Position numbers and translations under genes: made by a program. From assembly GCA_963840725.1 (NCBI GenBank), contig CAWIZY010000004.1, forward strand, positions 124,001-188,000: a stretch of DNA of 64,000 nt. The letters run 5' to 3'. The stretch is from CAVWDU01 sp963840725. GTDB taxonomy: Bacteria > Pseudomonadota > Gammaproteobacteria > Pseudomonadales > Halieaceae. Below the pieces are notes generated by a model that saw only the letters and a list, made by a program, of their open reading frames with translations, made no database searches and was not told the DNA's origin. Below are positions 8,236 to 17,249 of this stretch, in pieces (the stretch's first letter is position 1; each line of letters begins with the position of its first letter).

Positions 8236-9498
8236 TCACTCCCGGAGGCGGCGAACATCCGCACCCAGTTGCTGCATCTTTTCTTCTATGCACTCATAGC
8301 CCCGGTCGATGTGGTAGATACGGTCCACCCGGGTTTCACCATCCGCCACCAGTCCCGCAATAACCAGTGCCGCAGAAGCGCGCAGGTCAGAGGCCATAAC
8401 CGGGGCACCCTGCAGGCCATCCTGACCGGTTATAATCGCCGTATTACCCTCCACTACAATATGCGCTCCCATGCGGTTCATCTCATGAGTTTGCATCAAA
8501 CGGTTCTCGAAAACAGTCTCTGTCACCGTGCTCACACCCGTCGCCACCGCATTCATCGCGGTAAACTGAGCCTGCATATCTGTGGGAAATCCTGGGTAGG
8601 GAGCGGTTTTGATGCTCACCGCTTTTGGTCGCTGACCCAGCATATCGAGTGCGATAGTATCGCCCTTTACGGTTATTCGTGCACCTGCTTCCTCCAACTT
8701 TAGCAGGACTGCATCCAGATACCTCGGACAGGCGTCATGCAAGGTTATGCTGCCCCGAGTGGCAGCGGCGGCGACGAGATACGTACCCGCTTCTATTCTG
8801 TCTGGCATCACTGCATAGTGGCAGCCGTGCAATCGCTCGACGCCCTCTATCACAATCGTATCAGTGCCGTGCCCACTAATGCGGGCGCCCATGGCAATAA
8901 GACAAAGCGCAAGATCGACGACCTCTGGCTCACGGGCGGCGTTCTCAAGCACGGTCTGCCCCTCGGCGAGGGTCGCGGCCATAAGCAGGTTTTCGGTGCC
9001 GCCGACAGTGACTGTCTCCATCACGATTCGGGCTCCCTGCAAGCGGCCACCGATGCGTGCATTGATATACCCGCCCTCAACCTCGATCGTGGCGCCCATG
9101 GCCTCCAGACCACGCAGATGGAGATCTACCGGGCGACTGCCGATAGCACAGCCTCCAGGGAACGACACATGCGCCTGACCGAACCGGGCCAGGATAGGCC
9201 CCAGTACCAGGATCGAGGCGCGCATGGTCTTTACGAGTTCGTAAGGCGCAGAATAATTGTCTACCCCACTGGCGTCCGCCTCGATATCGAGTTTGTCACC
9301 CACAACAACGACCACACCCAGGCACTTGAGCAACTCGATCATGGTGGTGACATCGTGCAGGTGCGGGAGATTACTCAGGGTGATCGGCTCATCGGCCAGT
9401 AGAGTCGCAGCCAGGATCGGCAGGGCTGCATTCTTGGCTCCAGACACAGGCAGATTTCCGGCAATGCGGCGACCGCCTTTAATCAGTAGCTTATCCAA
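8236..9498 (-). CDS. murA: UDP-N-acetylglucosamine 1-carboxyvinyltransferase
   Basis: MurA carries out the first committed step of peptidoglycan synthesis, adding enolpyruvate to UDP-GlcNAc. The 420-residue length is standard. The start MDKLLIKGGRRIAGNLPVSGAKNAALP holds the conserved Lys-Asn pair. The catalytic Cys, the fosfomycin target, is in FPGGCAIGSRPVDLHL near residue 116. The late block PYPGFPTDMQAQFTAMNAV is also present. It follows ibaG, in the order seen across gammaproteobacteria. Confidence 0.98.
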   Translation of the reverse strand: MDKLLIKGGRRIAGNLPVSGAKNAALPILAATLLADEPITLSNLPHLHDVTTMIELLKCLGVVVVVGDKLDIEADASGVDNYSAPYELVKTMRASILVLGPILARFGQAHVSFPGGCAIGSRPVDLHLRGLEAMGATIEVEGGYINARIGGRLQGARIVMETVTVGGTENLLMAATLAEGQTVLENAAREPEVVDLALCLIAMGARISGHGTDTIVIEGVERLHGCHYAVMPDRIEAGTYLVAAAATRGSITLHDACPRYLDAVLLKLEEAGARITVKGDTIALDMLGQRPKAVSIKTAPYPGFPTDMQAQFTAMNAVATGVSTVTETVFENRLMQTHEMNRMGAHIVVEGNTAIITGQDGLQGAPVMASDLRASAALVIAGLVADGETRVDRIYHIDRGYECIEEKMQQLGADVRRLRE

Positions 9499-9522
9499 TG
9501 AAATATCCCGATGGGTGCCGGA

Positions 9523-9768
9523 TCAGGCCTGGGAGCGTTCTCGCCACTGATCGGGCGTGTAGGTGCTGATGTTAACGGCGTGAATTCGGCCATCGGCGAT
9601 ATGATCCCCCAGAGCAGCATAGACCAACTGCTGCCGCTTGACCGGACGCAGATCCTTGAAGACTTCGCCAATCACGGTGATATCGTAGTTGGCGCCCTCA
9701 CCATTGACCTCGACTTGGCAATCCTGCAGGTGCTCCTGCAGCAGGGCGATGACGGTCTCGGCGTCCAT
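9523..9768 (-). CDS. ibaG: BolA family protein IbaG
   Basis: IbaG/YrbA is a BolA-type protein that works with monothiol glutaredoxins in iron-sulfur trafficking and acid response. I start it at MDAETVIALLQEHLQDC (81 residues), preceded by a GGAGAG site. Longer in-frame starts add unrelated residues. The BolA core is VNGEGANYDITVIGEVF and the helix-turn region VKRQQLVYAALGDHIADGRI, with the conserved HAVNISTYTP end. It sits directly upstream of murA, as usual. The 200 bases between it and mlaC hold no gene; mlaB would be expected there. Confidence 0.93.
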   Translation of the reverse strand: MDAETVIALLQEHLQDCQVEVNGEGANYDITVIGEVFKDLRPVKRQQLVYAALGDHIADGRIHAVNISTYTPDQWRERSQA

Positions 9769-9972
9769 AGCTGCTCTCCGGGCTGTAAAGTCGCGGCGCG
9801 CGACGACGGGGTTTCGGGCGGGCATTCTAGGAGAAAAACGCACCCATGGCGACACCTTAATCCAAACTAGCTGCCCGGCCACCGCCCATGGCCGCCCCTA
9901 TCGGTGACCTGACGGGCATCTCGACCGACCGCTCAACGGCCATCCTCCGATCGGACTCAATAGGGGAACACA

Positions 9973-10674
9973 TCAGGGGTCACCGACGCCGTCCAGCTCG
10001 GCTGTAGCAGCGCTCCAGTTGTCGATAACCCGGTCCAGGTCACCGTCATACTTTCTCGCTGCCGCCTCAAACTGACCGCGATATATGGCCCCGAGATTGA
10101 CCGTTTCGATAATCATGTTGCGAAGCTTCCAGTCCCCCGCCTTGTCGCGTCCCATCTGATACATTACTTCATAGGGGCGCGATGCTTCACCGAAAATAAG
10201 TTGACGCACGGATACCGTTTGGGCAGTGTCATCGCCGGGGGCCGGCTCGCTCAGCTGGATGCGAGAGCCACCGAAAGCCAGCAAACCTTTACTGTAGGTC
10301 CGCACCAGTCCCAGCCGCATCACCTGGGTGAAACGGTCCAACTGCGCCTTCAGGGTGTCGCGGCCCGCCTTGTCCAGTGACCGATAGCGCTCGCTACTGG
10401 CGTAATCCCCCATCACTCCCCGGGCAAAGCCCCGAAAATCAATAACCGGATCCAGTACCGCCTGGATGTTGTCGTAATAACGCTGAGGATCCTTGTCGAC
10501 ATAGGCTCCGGCCTCCTCCACCGCAGTCATCACTTTAGCGGTGGTATCCGCTACGACCTGATGCGCGTTGAGCTCAGCGGCAAACGTCGGCCCGCCGTAA
10601 ACAAGACCGGTCAACGCCACCGCCATCAGGAATGCCAAACCCTGATGACACTGCTTCTCTAACCACGATTCCAT
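9973..10674 (-). CDS. mlaC: MlaC-type periplasmic phospholipid-binding protein
   Basis: MlaC shuttles phospholipids between the outer-membrane MlaA complex and the inner-membrane MlaFEDB transporter. The protein has a signal peptide (GLAFLMAVALTGLVYGGPTFA), then family features: MTAVEEAGAYVDKDPQRYYD, VIDFRGFARGVMGDY and RNMIIETVNLGAIYRGQF. I chose the ATG at 10674, which has an AGGGG site at good spacing; ATG at 10680 is also possible. The partner genes mlaF, mlaE, mlaD and mlaB, normally beside it, are not here, and it appears to have its own promoter. Confidence 0.9.
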   Translation of the reverse strand: MESWLEKQCHQGLAFLMAVALTGLVYGGPTFAAELNAHQVVADTTAKVMTAVEEAGAYVDKDPQRYYDNIQAVLDPVIDFRGFARGVMGDYASSERYRSLDKAGRDTLKAQLDRFTQVMRLGLVRTYSKGLLAFGGSRIQLSEPAPGDDTAQTVSVRQLIFGEASRPYEVMYQMGRDKAGDWKLRNMIIETVNLGAIYRGQFEAAARKYDGDLDRVIDNWSAATAELDGVGDP

Positions 10675-10715
10675 TTGCATGCCCCTAATTTTTGCTATCA
10701 ACACTTGCCGCGCCC

Positions 10716-10743
10716 TGTATAATCTGCCCCTGCATCTCGACAA
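10716..10743 (-). promoter_or_regulatory. Candidate sigma-70 promoter of mlaC
   Basis: On the minus strand, TTGTCG and TATACA are spaced by 16 bases, roughly 40 bases before the mlaC start. Its presence fits mlaC being transcribed alone in this genome rather than as the fourth gene of an mla operon. Confidence 0.5.
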
Positions 10744-10858
10744 CCCCTATGCAGGCGAGCGCCAATCGAAAATGGCGATACGCTGCTTGAGACAATAAGG
10801 ATCACATGCAGTTCAACGCCAACTGCAATACCCACACTTTAACAGGAAATTCGCGCCC

Positions 10859-11833
10859 ATGCTGATAGCGGCAGCGACGATTCTTGTGGGCTTCATTGTG
10901 CTGGTTTGGAGTGCTGACTTGTTCGTGGCCGGTGCGGCGTCCATCGCCGAGAACATGGGCATGTCGCCTATCCTTATCGGCCTCACCATTGTCTCAGTCG
11001 GAACGTCGGCGCCAGAAATCCTGGTTTCAATTACGGCGGCAATATCAGGTGCCGGAGAGTTGGCAATCGGCAACGCCATTGGCTCCAACATTGCGAACAT
11101 CGGTCTGGTGCTGGGCGTAACGTTGCTAGTGGCACCCATGTGTGTTCACCAAAATTGTCTTCGACAGGAAATGCCCACTCTGCTCATCGTGACCCTGAGT
11201 TGCGGATTGCTGTTGCTCGATGGCGAACTGAACCGGCTTGACGGGTGCCTGATGCTGGGGGCCTTAGTGCTGATCGTGATTCAGATGGTCAGGGGTCAGT
11301 CCGCGGACAGTACGCTGATCGAAGAGGCCGGGGAGGAGGAACTGCCCCACCTGCCGCCGGCTCGCGCCTGGATGACCTTTATCGTGGGCCTGGCGCTGCT
11401 GGTGGCCAGCTCCCGACTGCTGGTCTGGGGGGCGGCGCAGATTGCGGAAGAGCTGGGTGTCTCCCAGTTGATCATCGGATTGACCATCGTTGCTGTGGGC
11501 ACCAGTTTACCGGAACTGGCGGCGACTATCGCCAGTGCACTGCGCGGTCATACCGAAATCGCCATCGGCAATGTCATCGGTTCCAATCTGTTCAACTTGC
11601 TCGCGGTCATGTCCATCCCCGGGCTGTTTGCCCCCGAGGTTCTCGACGCATCGGTGCTGAGCCGGGACTACAGCGCCATGGCGGGAGCAACCGTCCTGCT
11701 GGCAATAGCGATCTACCTCGGCAGCCTGCGGCGGGTTGCACCCGCCGGCCACTCTTACCTCGGGCGCACCGTCGGTACGCTGTTCGTGCTGTACTATGCA
11801 CTGTATTATTACCTGCTTTACACGACCCTATAG
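10859..11833 (+). CDS. Calcium/sodium antiporter of the CaCA family (YrbG-like)
   Basis: This is an inner-membrane cation exchanger of 324 residues made of two inverted repeats. Each repeat has an alpha motif: GLTIVSVGTSAPEILVSI near residue 40 and GLTIVAVGTSLPELAATI near 209, each with the acidic residue that binds cation. About ten hydrophobic segments are visible, with the acidic linker EEAGEEELPHLPP between the halves. It heads the kds-lpt cluster as yrbG does in Escherichia coli and is divergent from mlaC. The ATG at 10859 has an AGGAA site upstream. Confidence 0.93.
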   Translation: MLIAAATILVGFIVLVWSADLFVAGAASIAENMGMSPILIGLTIVSVGTSAPEILVSITAAISGAGELAIGNAIGSNIANIGLVLGVTLLVAPMCVHQNCLRQEMPTLLIVTLSCGLLLLDGELNRLDGCLMLGALVLIVIQMVRGQSADSTLIEEAGEEELPHLPPARAWMTFIVGLALLVASSRLLVWGAAQIAEELGVSQLIIGLTIVAVGTSLPELAATIASALRGHTEIAIGNVIGSNLFNLLAVMSIPGLFAPEVLDASVLSRDYSAMAGATVLLAIAIYLGSLRRVAPAGHSYLGRTVGTLFVLYYALYYYLLYTTL

Positions 11834-11842
11834 AGTCACCGC

Positions 11843-12815
11843 ATGGGCGACACAGACCACACCGCGTCGGGACAACGTACAATACGAATGGAAGCGGCGG
11901 CCGTCGCTGCACTCGAGTCACGGATAAACGCCGACTTCAACCGGGCCTGCGAGCTTTTGCTGACTACACAAGGTCGCGTCATTGTCACTGGCATGGGCAA
12001 GTCCGGTCACATTGGCCGACAAAATTGCCGCCACCCTGGCCAGCACCGGGACACCCGCCCACTACGTTCACCCGGGCGAGGCCAGTCACGGCGATATGGG
12101 CATGATCATCGCGGAGGATGCGGTGATTGCCCTGTCCAACAGCGGCACCGCCAACGAGATCGTCACCTTGTTGCCGCTGCTCAAGCGCATGGGAACAACA
12201 TTGATCAGCATGACGGGCAATGCCCAATCCGTACTGGCTCAGGCCTCCGATGTCCACCTCGATACCGGCGTGGAAACCGAGGCCTGCCCTCTGGATCTGG
12301 CACCGACCTCCAGCACCACGGCAGCACTGGTAATGGGGGATGCCCTGGCCATTGCCCTGCTTGAGGCACGGGGGTTTTCAGCAGAGGATTTCGCATTTTC
12401 ACATCCGGGCGGCACCCTGGGCCGCAAACTGCTGCTCAAAGTCGAAGATGTCATGGTTGCAGACGCAGAAATACCCAAGGTAACCGGGAAGACAGTGCTG
12501 TCCAGTGCGCTGCTGGAGATCAGCAACAAGGGTCTGGGTATGACCACGGTGATAGACAAAGATGGCTCGCTACTGGGTATTTTTACCGACGGTGACCTGC
12601 GCCGGGCGTTGGATGAGCGCACTGATATCAATCACACCGCAATAGCCAGCATTATGACCCGCCATGTCAAAACGATCTCCCGCGGCATGCTCGCCGCTGA
12701 AGCGCTGCGCATCATGGAGGAAAACCGCATTTCCTCCCTGGTAGTGCTTGAGGACAATGGCAATGTCGCCGGCGTCCTGCACCTGATGCATCTGCTGCGC
12801 GCGGGGATCGCGTGA
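11843..12815 (+). pseudogene. kdsD: Arabinose-5-phosphate isomerase (KdsD), with one frameshift
   Basis: KdsD converts ribulose-5-phosphate to arabinose-5-phosphate, the first step of Kdo synthesis. The N-terminal frame runs from the ATG at 11843 to VIVTGMGKSGHIG near 12016. One extra C in GGCCGAC then shifts the frame, and DKIAATLASTGTPAHYVHPG continues one frame over to the stop at 12815. Removing that base restores a SIS domain followed by two CBS domains (DVMVADAEIPKV and IMTRHVKTI regions). The frame is clean elsewhere and the gene sits in its conserved operon, so a base-calling error is more likely than true inactivation. The stop overlaps the kdsC GTG. Confidence 0.9.
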
Positions 12816-13360
12816 GCGAAGACCCGGTGCAAAACCCTGCCGATACACGGCTGCGCGCGGCTGCGGTCGAGCTCCTGGTCCTCGATGTGGATGGTGTTCT
12901 CACCGATGGCCGCATCTTGTACGGCAGTGGTGGCGAAGAACTCAAGGCGTTTGATATCAAGGATGGATTGGGTATCAAAATGCTCCAGCGCGCCGGCCTG
13001 CAAGTCGCCATCATTACTGGTCGTCGCTCGCCGATGGTAGAGCGCCGGGCACAGGAGCTGGGAATCACCCACATCATCCAGGGTCGCGAGGACAAGCGCG
13101 CAGCGCTGGCAGAGCTCTGCGCAGACACCGGCCTGGAGCTGACGCATTGCGCCTACATGGGCGATGACCTCCCCGATCTCGGTGCTATTCAGACGGCCGG
13201 CCTGGGCATGACAGTGGCGGATGCCACCGCCGCGGTGTGCAAAGCGGCAGATTGGCGCAGCAGCCGCTCTGGAGGCTGCGGGGCTGTGCGCGAGGCCTGT
13301 GAGTTTCTGCTCGAGGCCCGGGGTGCCCTCGCTGAACTGGAGCGCAGCTATCAGCTATGA
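12812..13360 (+). CDS. kdsC: 3-deoxy-manno-octulosonate-8-phosphate phosphatase
   Basis: KdsC removes phosphate from Kdo-8-phosphate, giving free Kdo for LPS inner core. It is a C0-type HAD phosphatase of 182 residues. The nucleophile motif is VLDVDGVLTDGRI near residue 25, motif II is in IITGRRSPMVERRA, and motif IV is AYMGDDLPDLGAI. It starts with GTG, overlapping the kdsD stop by 4 bases, and its own stop overlaps the lptC ATG, indicating tight translational coupling. Confidence 0.96.
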   Translation: MSEDPVQNPADTRLRAAAVELLVLDVDGVLTDGRILYGSGGEELKAFDIKDGLGIKMLQRAGLQVAIITGRRSPMVERRAQELGITHIIQGREDKRAALAELCADTGLELTHCAYMGDDLPDLGAIQTAGLGMTVADATAAVCKAADWRSSRSGGCGAVREACEFLLEARGALAELERSYQL

Positions 13361-13914
13361 CCCGCTCCGGACTGCCGCTTCTTATTATCGCCCTCGTAGG
13401 CGTTGCGCTGAGCTTCTTTCGGGACCCGGCCGAATTGATCTCACCCACTGACTTCATCGAAGAACGCGAGCGTGACCTTCCGCAAACCTATGTAGAACAG
13501 GCCCGCAGCCTGACCTTCGATGAATACGGCATGTTGACTGAAGTGATGGAAGCTGACCGTGTAGAGCAATACCAGCGACGCGACGAAGCCCTGCTGGTGG
13601 CCCCACGATTTTACTCGCACAACGGTGACGACAAAACCTGGTCCGCAAGCGCCGACCAGGGGCATTTTCGGCCCAGCAACGAAACCCTGACGCTGGAGCA
13701 AAACGTAGTGCTGACCAACGATATCAGCGGTGGCCGCCTGGAAACCGAGAAAATGACTATCCAGATCGCTAAAAAAATTGCCCATTCCGACGTCCCGGTC
13801 GAGATTACCCAGGGACCCAACAGGATGCGAGCCGACGGCATGCATGCCAATCTCGAGCGTGAGCAAGTTCGCATGAGCCCAAATGTAGAGAGCGTTTATG
13901 TACGCCAACAATAA
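13357..13914 (+). CDS. lptC: LPS export protein LptC
   Basis: LptC is a bitopic inner-membrane protein that takes LPS from LptB2FG and passes it to LptA. The 185-residue protein has one N-terminal transmembrane helix (LPLLIIALVGVALSFF), then a periplasmic beta-jellyroll region with YVEQARSLTFDEYGML and LTLEQNVVLTNDISGGRLET. It overlaps kdsC by 4 bases and lptA by 17, the usual packed arrangement. Confidence 0.93.
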   Translation: MTRSGLPLLIIALVGVALSFFRDPAELISPTDFIEERERDLPQTYVEQARSLTFDEYGMLTEVMEADRVEQYQRRDEALLVAPRFYSHNGDDKTWSASADQGHFRPSNETLTLEQNVVLTNDISGGRLETEKMTIQIAKKIAHSDVPVEITQGPNRMRADGMHANLEREQVRMSPNVESVYVRQQ

Positions 13915-14467
13915 ACATCTGCGCAAACTGGCCGGCCTGTTGCTGACGGCCTGGCTGTTGGGCGGGCCAGCGGCCGTTTTCGCCCTGGAAACCGATCAGG
14001 GCCAACCCATACGCATCACAGCCGATCAGGCCCTGCGTGATGAAAAAAAAGGGGTCACGGTTTACAAGGGCAACGTCCGTCTTGACCAGGGCAGCCTGCA
14101 TATTGAGGCCGATCGCATCAGCGTCTTCCACGATCGTGAGGAGGCAGACCGGGTCCTTGCCAAAGGCAGCCCTGCACGCCTGCAGCAGCAACCTGAGCCA
14201 GAGAAAGGACCCATGCACGCGAGGGCCCGCACAATCGAGTACCTGCGCTCAGTCGGACGGGTATTACTCAAAGGCGAGGCGTTTATTGAACAGGACGGGT
14301 CGACCGTCACCGGGGAGACCATAGAATACTTTATAGACGACCAGCGTGTTATCGCTGACTCAGACCAATCGGTAGAGGGCAGCCGGGTCGAGGTTGTTAT
14401 TCCAGCGCAACAGCTGCAGCAAAGCGATAAAGAAGAGGCCGATAATGGCTCGACTCAGGGCAAGTAA
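13898..14467 (+). CDS. lptA: LPS transport periplasmic protein LptA
   Basis: LptA forms the periplasmic bridge that carries LPS to the outer membrane. A signal peptide (LLLTAWLLGGPAAVFA) is followed by the LptA/OstA jellyroll, seen as PIRITADQALRDEKKGVTVY, then KGNVRLDQGSLHIEADRIS, and a second repeat with GRVLLKGEAFIEQDG. The C-terminal tail is Gln-rich and charged. The 189-residue length is typical. Its end overlaps the lptB start by 23 bases. Confidence 0.95.
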   Translation: MYANNKHLRKLAGLLLTAWLLGGPAAVFALETDQGQPIRITADQALRDEKKGVTVYKGNVRLDQGSLHIEADRISVFHDREEADRVLAKGSPARLQQQPEPEKGPMHARARTIEYLRSVGRVLLKGEAFIEQDGSTVTGETIEYFIDDQRVIADSDQSVEGSRVEVVIPAQQLQQSDKEEADNGSTQGK

Positions 14468-15170
14468 TCTCGCCAAGGCCTATCGGGGCAGGGAGGTCGT
14501 GCAGGACGTATCGATTGAGTTGGAGAGCGGGCAGGTCGTCGGACTCCTTGGCCCCAATGGTGCTGGAAAAACCACCTGTTTTTACATGATCGTCGGCATT
14601 ATCCCGGTGGATCGTGGTGTCATCACCATCAATGATGAAGATATCACCGGGCTGCCCATGCACGAGCGCGCCCGCCGCGGCATCGGCTACCTGCCTCAAG
14701 AGGCGTCGATCTTTCGTAAACTTACCGTCGGTGACAATATCCTGGCAATATTGGAGACTCGCCCGGATCTGGACAAACAGGCCCGCGTTAAAACTCGCGA
14801 TCAGCTGCTGGAAGAATTCAACGTCAGCCATTTGCGCGAAAGCCTCGGACAGGCCCTCTCTGGCGGCGAACGCCGACGGATAGAAATAGCCCGCGCCCTT
14901 GCCACAGAGCCAGATTTCATTCTGCTTGACGAGCCTTTTGCCGGGGTCGACCCCATTTCGGTCAACGATATCAAACAGATCATCAACCACCTGCGCAAGC
15001 GCGGCATCGGCGTGCTGATCACCGATCACAATGTCCGCGACACCCTCGATATCTGTGAGAAGGCCTACATTGTCGGTGAGGGCCACATTATCGCCGCCGG
15101 CTCACCCCAGGACGTGATGGGCAACGCCAACGTCAGGCGGGTCTATCTGGGCGACCAGTTCCAGCTCTGA
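14445..15170 (+). CDS. lptB: LPS export ABC transporter ATP-binding protein LptB
   Basis: LptB is the cytoplasmic ATPase that powers LPS extraction with LptF and LptG. I start it at MARLRASNLAKAYRGREVV (241 residues), preceded by AGAGG. Signatures in order are Walker A GLLGPNGAGKTTCFYMI, Q-loop region GIGYLPQEASIFRKL, ABC signature LSGGERRRIEIARAL and Walker B FILLDEPFAGVDPISV, then the H-loop ITDHNVRDTL. The next gene, rpoN, lies 235 bases on, as in many gammaproteobacteria. Confidence 0.97.
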   Translation: MARLRASNLAKAYRGREVVQDVSIELESGQVVGLLGPNGAGKTTCFYMIVGIIPVDRGVITINDEDITGLPMHERARRGIGYLPQEASIFRKLTVGDNILAILETRPDLDKQARVKTRDQLLEEFNVSHLRESLGQALSGGERRRIEIARALATEPDFILLDEPFAGVDPISVNDIKQIINHLRKRGIGVLITDHNVRDTLDICEKAYIVGEGHIIAAGSPQDVMGNANVRRVYLGDQFQL

Positions 15171-15405
15171 ACACCGGAACGAGCCCCGGTTCAGGCCGTC
15201 GGGCGTCGGGGCCCGCCTTTCGGTGGAGACAAGATACGCCCTTTGTGATTTGACTAGCAAAAATCGAGCCAGAGTGGTTGCAAGGGATCGTTGCCCGGCG
15301 CTACACTCGATACAAACGATCGCTGCCACGACTGAGCCGGCAGGCTTACCCTGGCGTACGGCAAACCCTCACTGACTCGGGCACTGCAATGGGCTCAACG
15401 CCTTA

Positions 15406-16875
15406 ATGAAACAGTCACTGCAACTCAAGCTGGGCCAGTCGCTCACCATGACGCCACAGTTGCAGCAGGCCATCCGGCTGCTGCAACTGTCCACCATGGA
15501 CCTGCAACAGGAAATCCAGCAGGCGCTGGATTCCAACCCGATGCTGGAAGTCGCGGAGGACGAGTCCAATCCCGGAGATGAGTCGGAGTCAGCCTCCGAC
15601 CGGCAGGCCGAGAACAGCCCCGAGGCGCAGGAGGCAACGCAAGAACAGCCCGGCGAGTGGGAGCAGACACTACCCGACGAACTCCCGGTAGATACCCAGT
15701 GGGAAGATCTGCTGCCCTCCTCCTCGGCCCCGATGACCAGTGCGCCAGATGAAGGTGACAACGACTTTGAGGGCCGCAACGCCGTCGGCGAGTCGCTGCA
15801 GGAGCATCTTCTTTGGCAGCTCAACCTGACCCGACTTTCCGATACCGACAGGGTAATAGCCCTGGCGATCATCGATGCTACCGACGGCAATGGCCGACTG
15901 ACGGTCGACCCGGAGGCGCTCTATCTCTCCCTGGCTGCAGAGATCGATATCGAACAGGACGAGGTGATGGCCGTGCTGCATCGCCTGCAGCAGTTTGAGC
16001 CGGCTGGCGTGTGCACCACTGACCTGCAGGAATGCCTCCTGGTCCAACTCAACCAGTTACCCGCCGCAACACCTTGGCTTGAACAAGCCAAACTGGTGGT
16101 CAGTCGCCACATGAACCAACTCGGCACCAGTGATTTCAACCAGATACTGCGGCGCACCCGGTTGACCGAAAATCAGCTGAAATCTGTTCTCGAGTTGATT
16201 CAGTCACTGGACCCGAATCCCGGTCGCACGGTCGGTGAAGAACGTACCGAGTATATTGTACCTGACGTCTTCGTGCGCAAGAAAAGTGATCGCTGGACAG
16301 TGGAACTCAATCCCGACATTGCACCGCGGCTGCGCATAAATGCCGCCTACGCAGGCTACATAAAGCGGGCCGACGATAGCGCCGACAACACTTTCCTGCG
16401 CGAAAACCTTCAGGAGGCACGCTGGTTCCTGAAAAGCCTGCACAGTCGCAACGAAACCCTGATGCGTGTCGCGACAAAAATTGTTGAGCACCAGCGAAAT
16501 TTCCTCGAGTACGGGGCTGAGGCGATGAAACCCCTGGTGCTCGCGGAAATCGCCGAAGCGGTAGAAATGCATGAGTCAACCATTTCGAGGGTCACGACCC
16601 AGAAGTACATGCACACTCCACGGGGAATCTTCGAGCTCAAGTATTTTTTTTCCAGCCACGTTGGCACAACGGGTGGCGGCGAGTGCTCATCAACCGCAAT
16701 CCGGGCACTGATCAAAAAACTGGTCGCTGCGGAGAACCCTGGCAAGCCACTCAGCGACAACAAAATTGCCAAGCTGCTGGAAGAACAAGGTATTCAGGTC
16801 GCTCGCAGAACGATCGCGAAGTATCGTGACTCGCTGTGCATACCGCCATCTAACGAGCGCAAGAGATTGGTCTAG
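15406..16875 (+). CDS. rpoN: RNA polymerase sigma-54 factor
   Basis: RpoN directs RNA polymerase to -24/-12 promoters under control of enhancer-binding ATPases. The Gln-rich region I is MKQSLQLKLGQSLTMTPQLQ and onward, followed by an acidic region II (residues about 45-115). Region III ends with the helix-turn-helix VEMHESTISRVTTQKYMHTP and the RpoN box VARRTIAKYR near residue 466. At 489 residues it is full length. The 235 bases before it hold no gene and probably its promoter. Confidence 0.97.
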   Translation: MKQSLQLKLGQSLTMTPQLQQAIRLLQLSTMDLQQEIQQALDSNPMLEVAEDESNPGDESESASDRQAENSPEAQEATQEQPGEWEQTLPDELPVDTQWEDLLPSSSAPMTSAPDEGDNDFEGRNAVGESLQEHLLWQLNLTRLSDTDRVIALAIIDATDGNGRLTVDPEALYLSLAAEIDIEQDEVMAVLHRLQQFEPAGVCTTDLQECLLVQLNQLPAATPWLEQAKLVVSRHMNQLGTSDFNQILRRTRLTENQLKSVLELIQSLDPNPGRTVGEERTEYIVPDVFVRKKSDRWTVELNPDIAPRLRINAAYAGYIKRADDSADNTFLRENLQEARWFLKSLHSRNETLMRVATKIVEHQRNFLEYGAEAMKPLVLAEIAEAVEMHESTISRVTTQKYMHTPRGIFELKYFFSSHVGTTGGGECSSTAIRALIKKLVAAENPGKPLSDNKIAKLLEEQGIQVARRTIAKYRDSLCIPPSNERKRLV

Positions 16876-16949
16876 ACTTAGAAAGGCAGTGCAAATCCGG
16901 CCCTGCCGGTATCGGCTCGACCCGATTCACAACCAAGAAGGAGCGACTT

Positions 16950-17237
16950 ATGCAACTGAATGTCAGTGGTCACCACGTTGAGGTCACAGAGCCTCTCAGA
17001 GAATACGTGGCGAACAAGTTCGAGCGCTTGCAGCGACACTTCGACCAGATCACCAACACAGAAGTCACGCTAATCGTGGAGAAAATGGTTCAGAAGGCAG
17101 AGGCCACCGTACACATATCAGGTGCTGACCTCTTCGCCGCCGCAGAATCAGAGGACATGTACGCGGCCATCGACTCACTGGCGGACAAACTCGACCGACA
17201 ACTGATAAAACACAAGGAAAAGTCACGCGGGCACTGA
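16950..17237 (+). CDS. hpf: Ribosome hibernation promoting factor, short type
   Basis: HPF binds the 30S decoding region in stationary phase and helps form 100S ribosome dimers. It is the short form, 95 residues. Features are QLNVSGHHVEVTEPLREYV, VANKFERLQRHFDQITNTEV and the DMYAAIDSLADKLDRQLIKH end. A strong AAGGAG ribosome site precedes the ATG. Its position between rpoN and ptsN is conserved. Confidence 0.96.
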   Translation: MQLNVSGHHVEVTEPLREYVANKFERLQRHFDQITNTEVTLIVEKMVQKAEATVHISGADLFAAAESEDMYAAIDSLADKLDRQLIKHKEKSRGH

Positions 17238-17249
17238 CCCGGCCAACTC

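Noticed and set aside
15171..15240. Terminator after lptB
   Set aside because: The possible stem is imperfect and there is no T run, so it was not listed.
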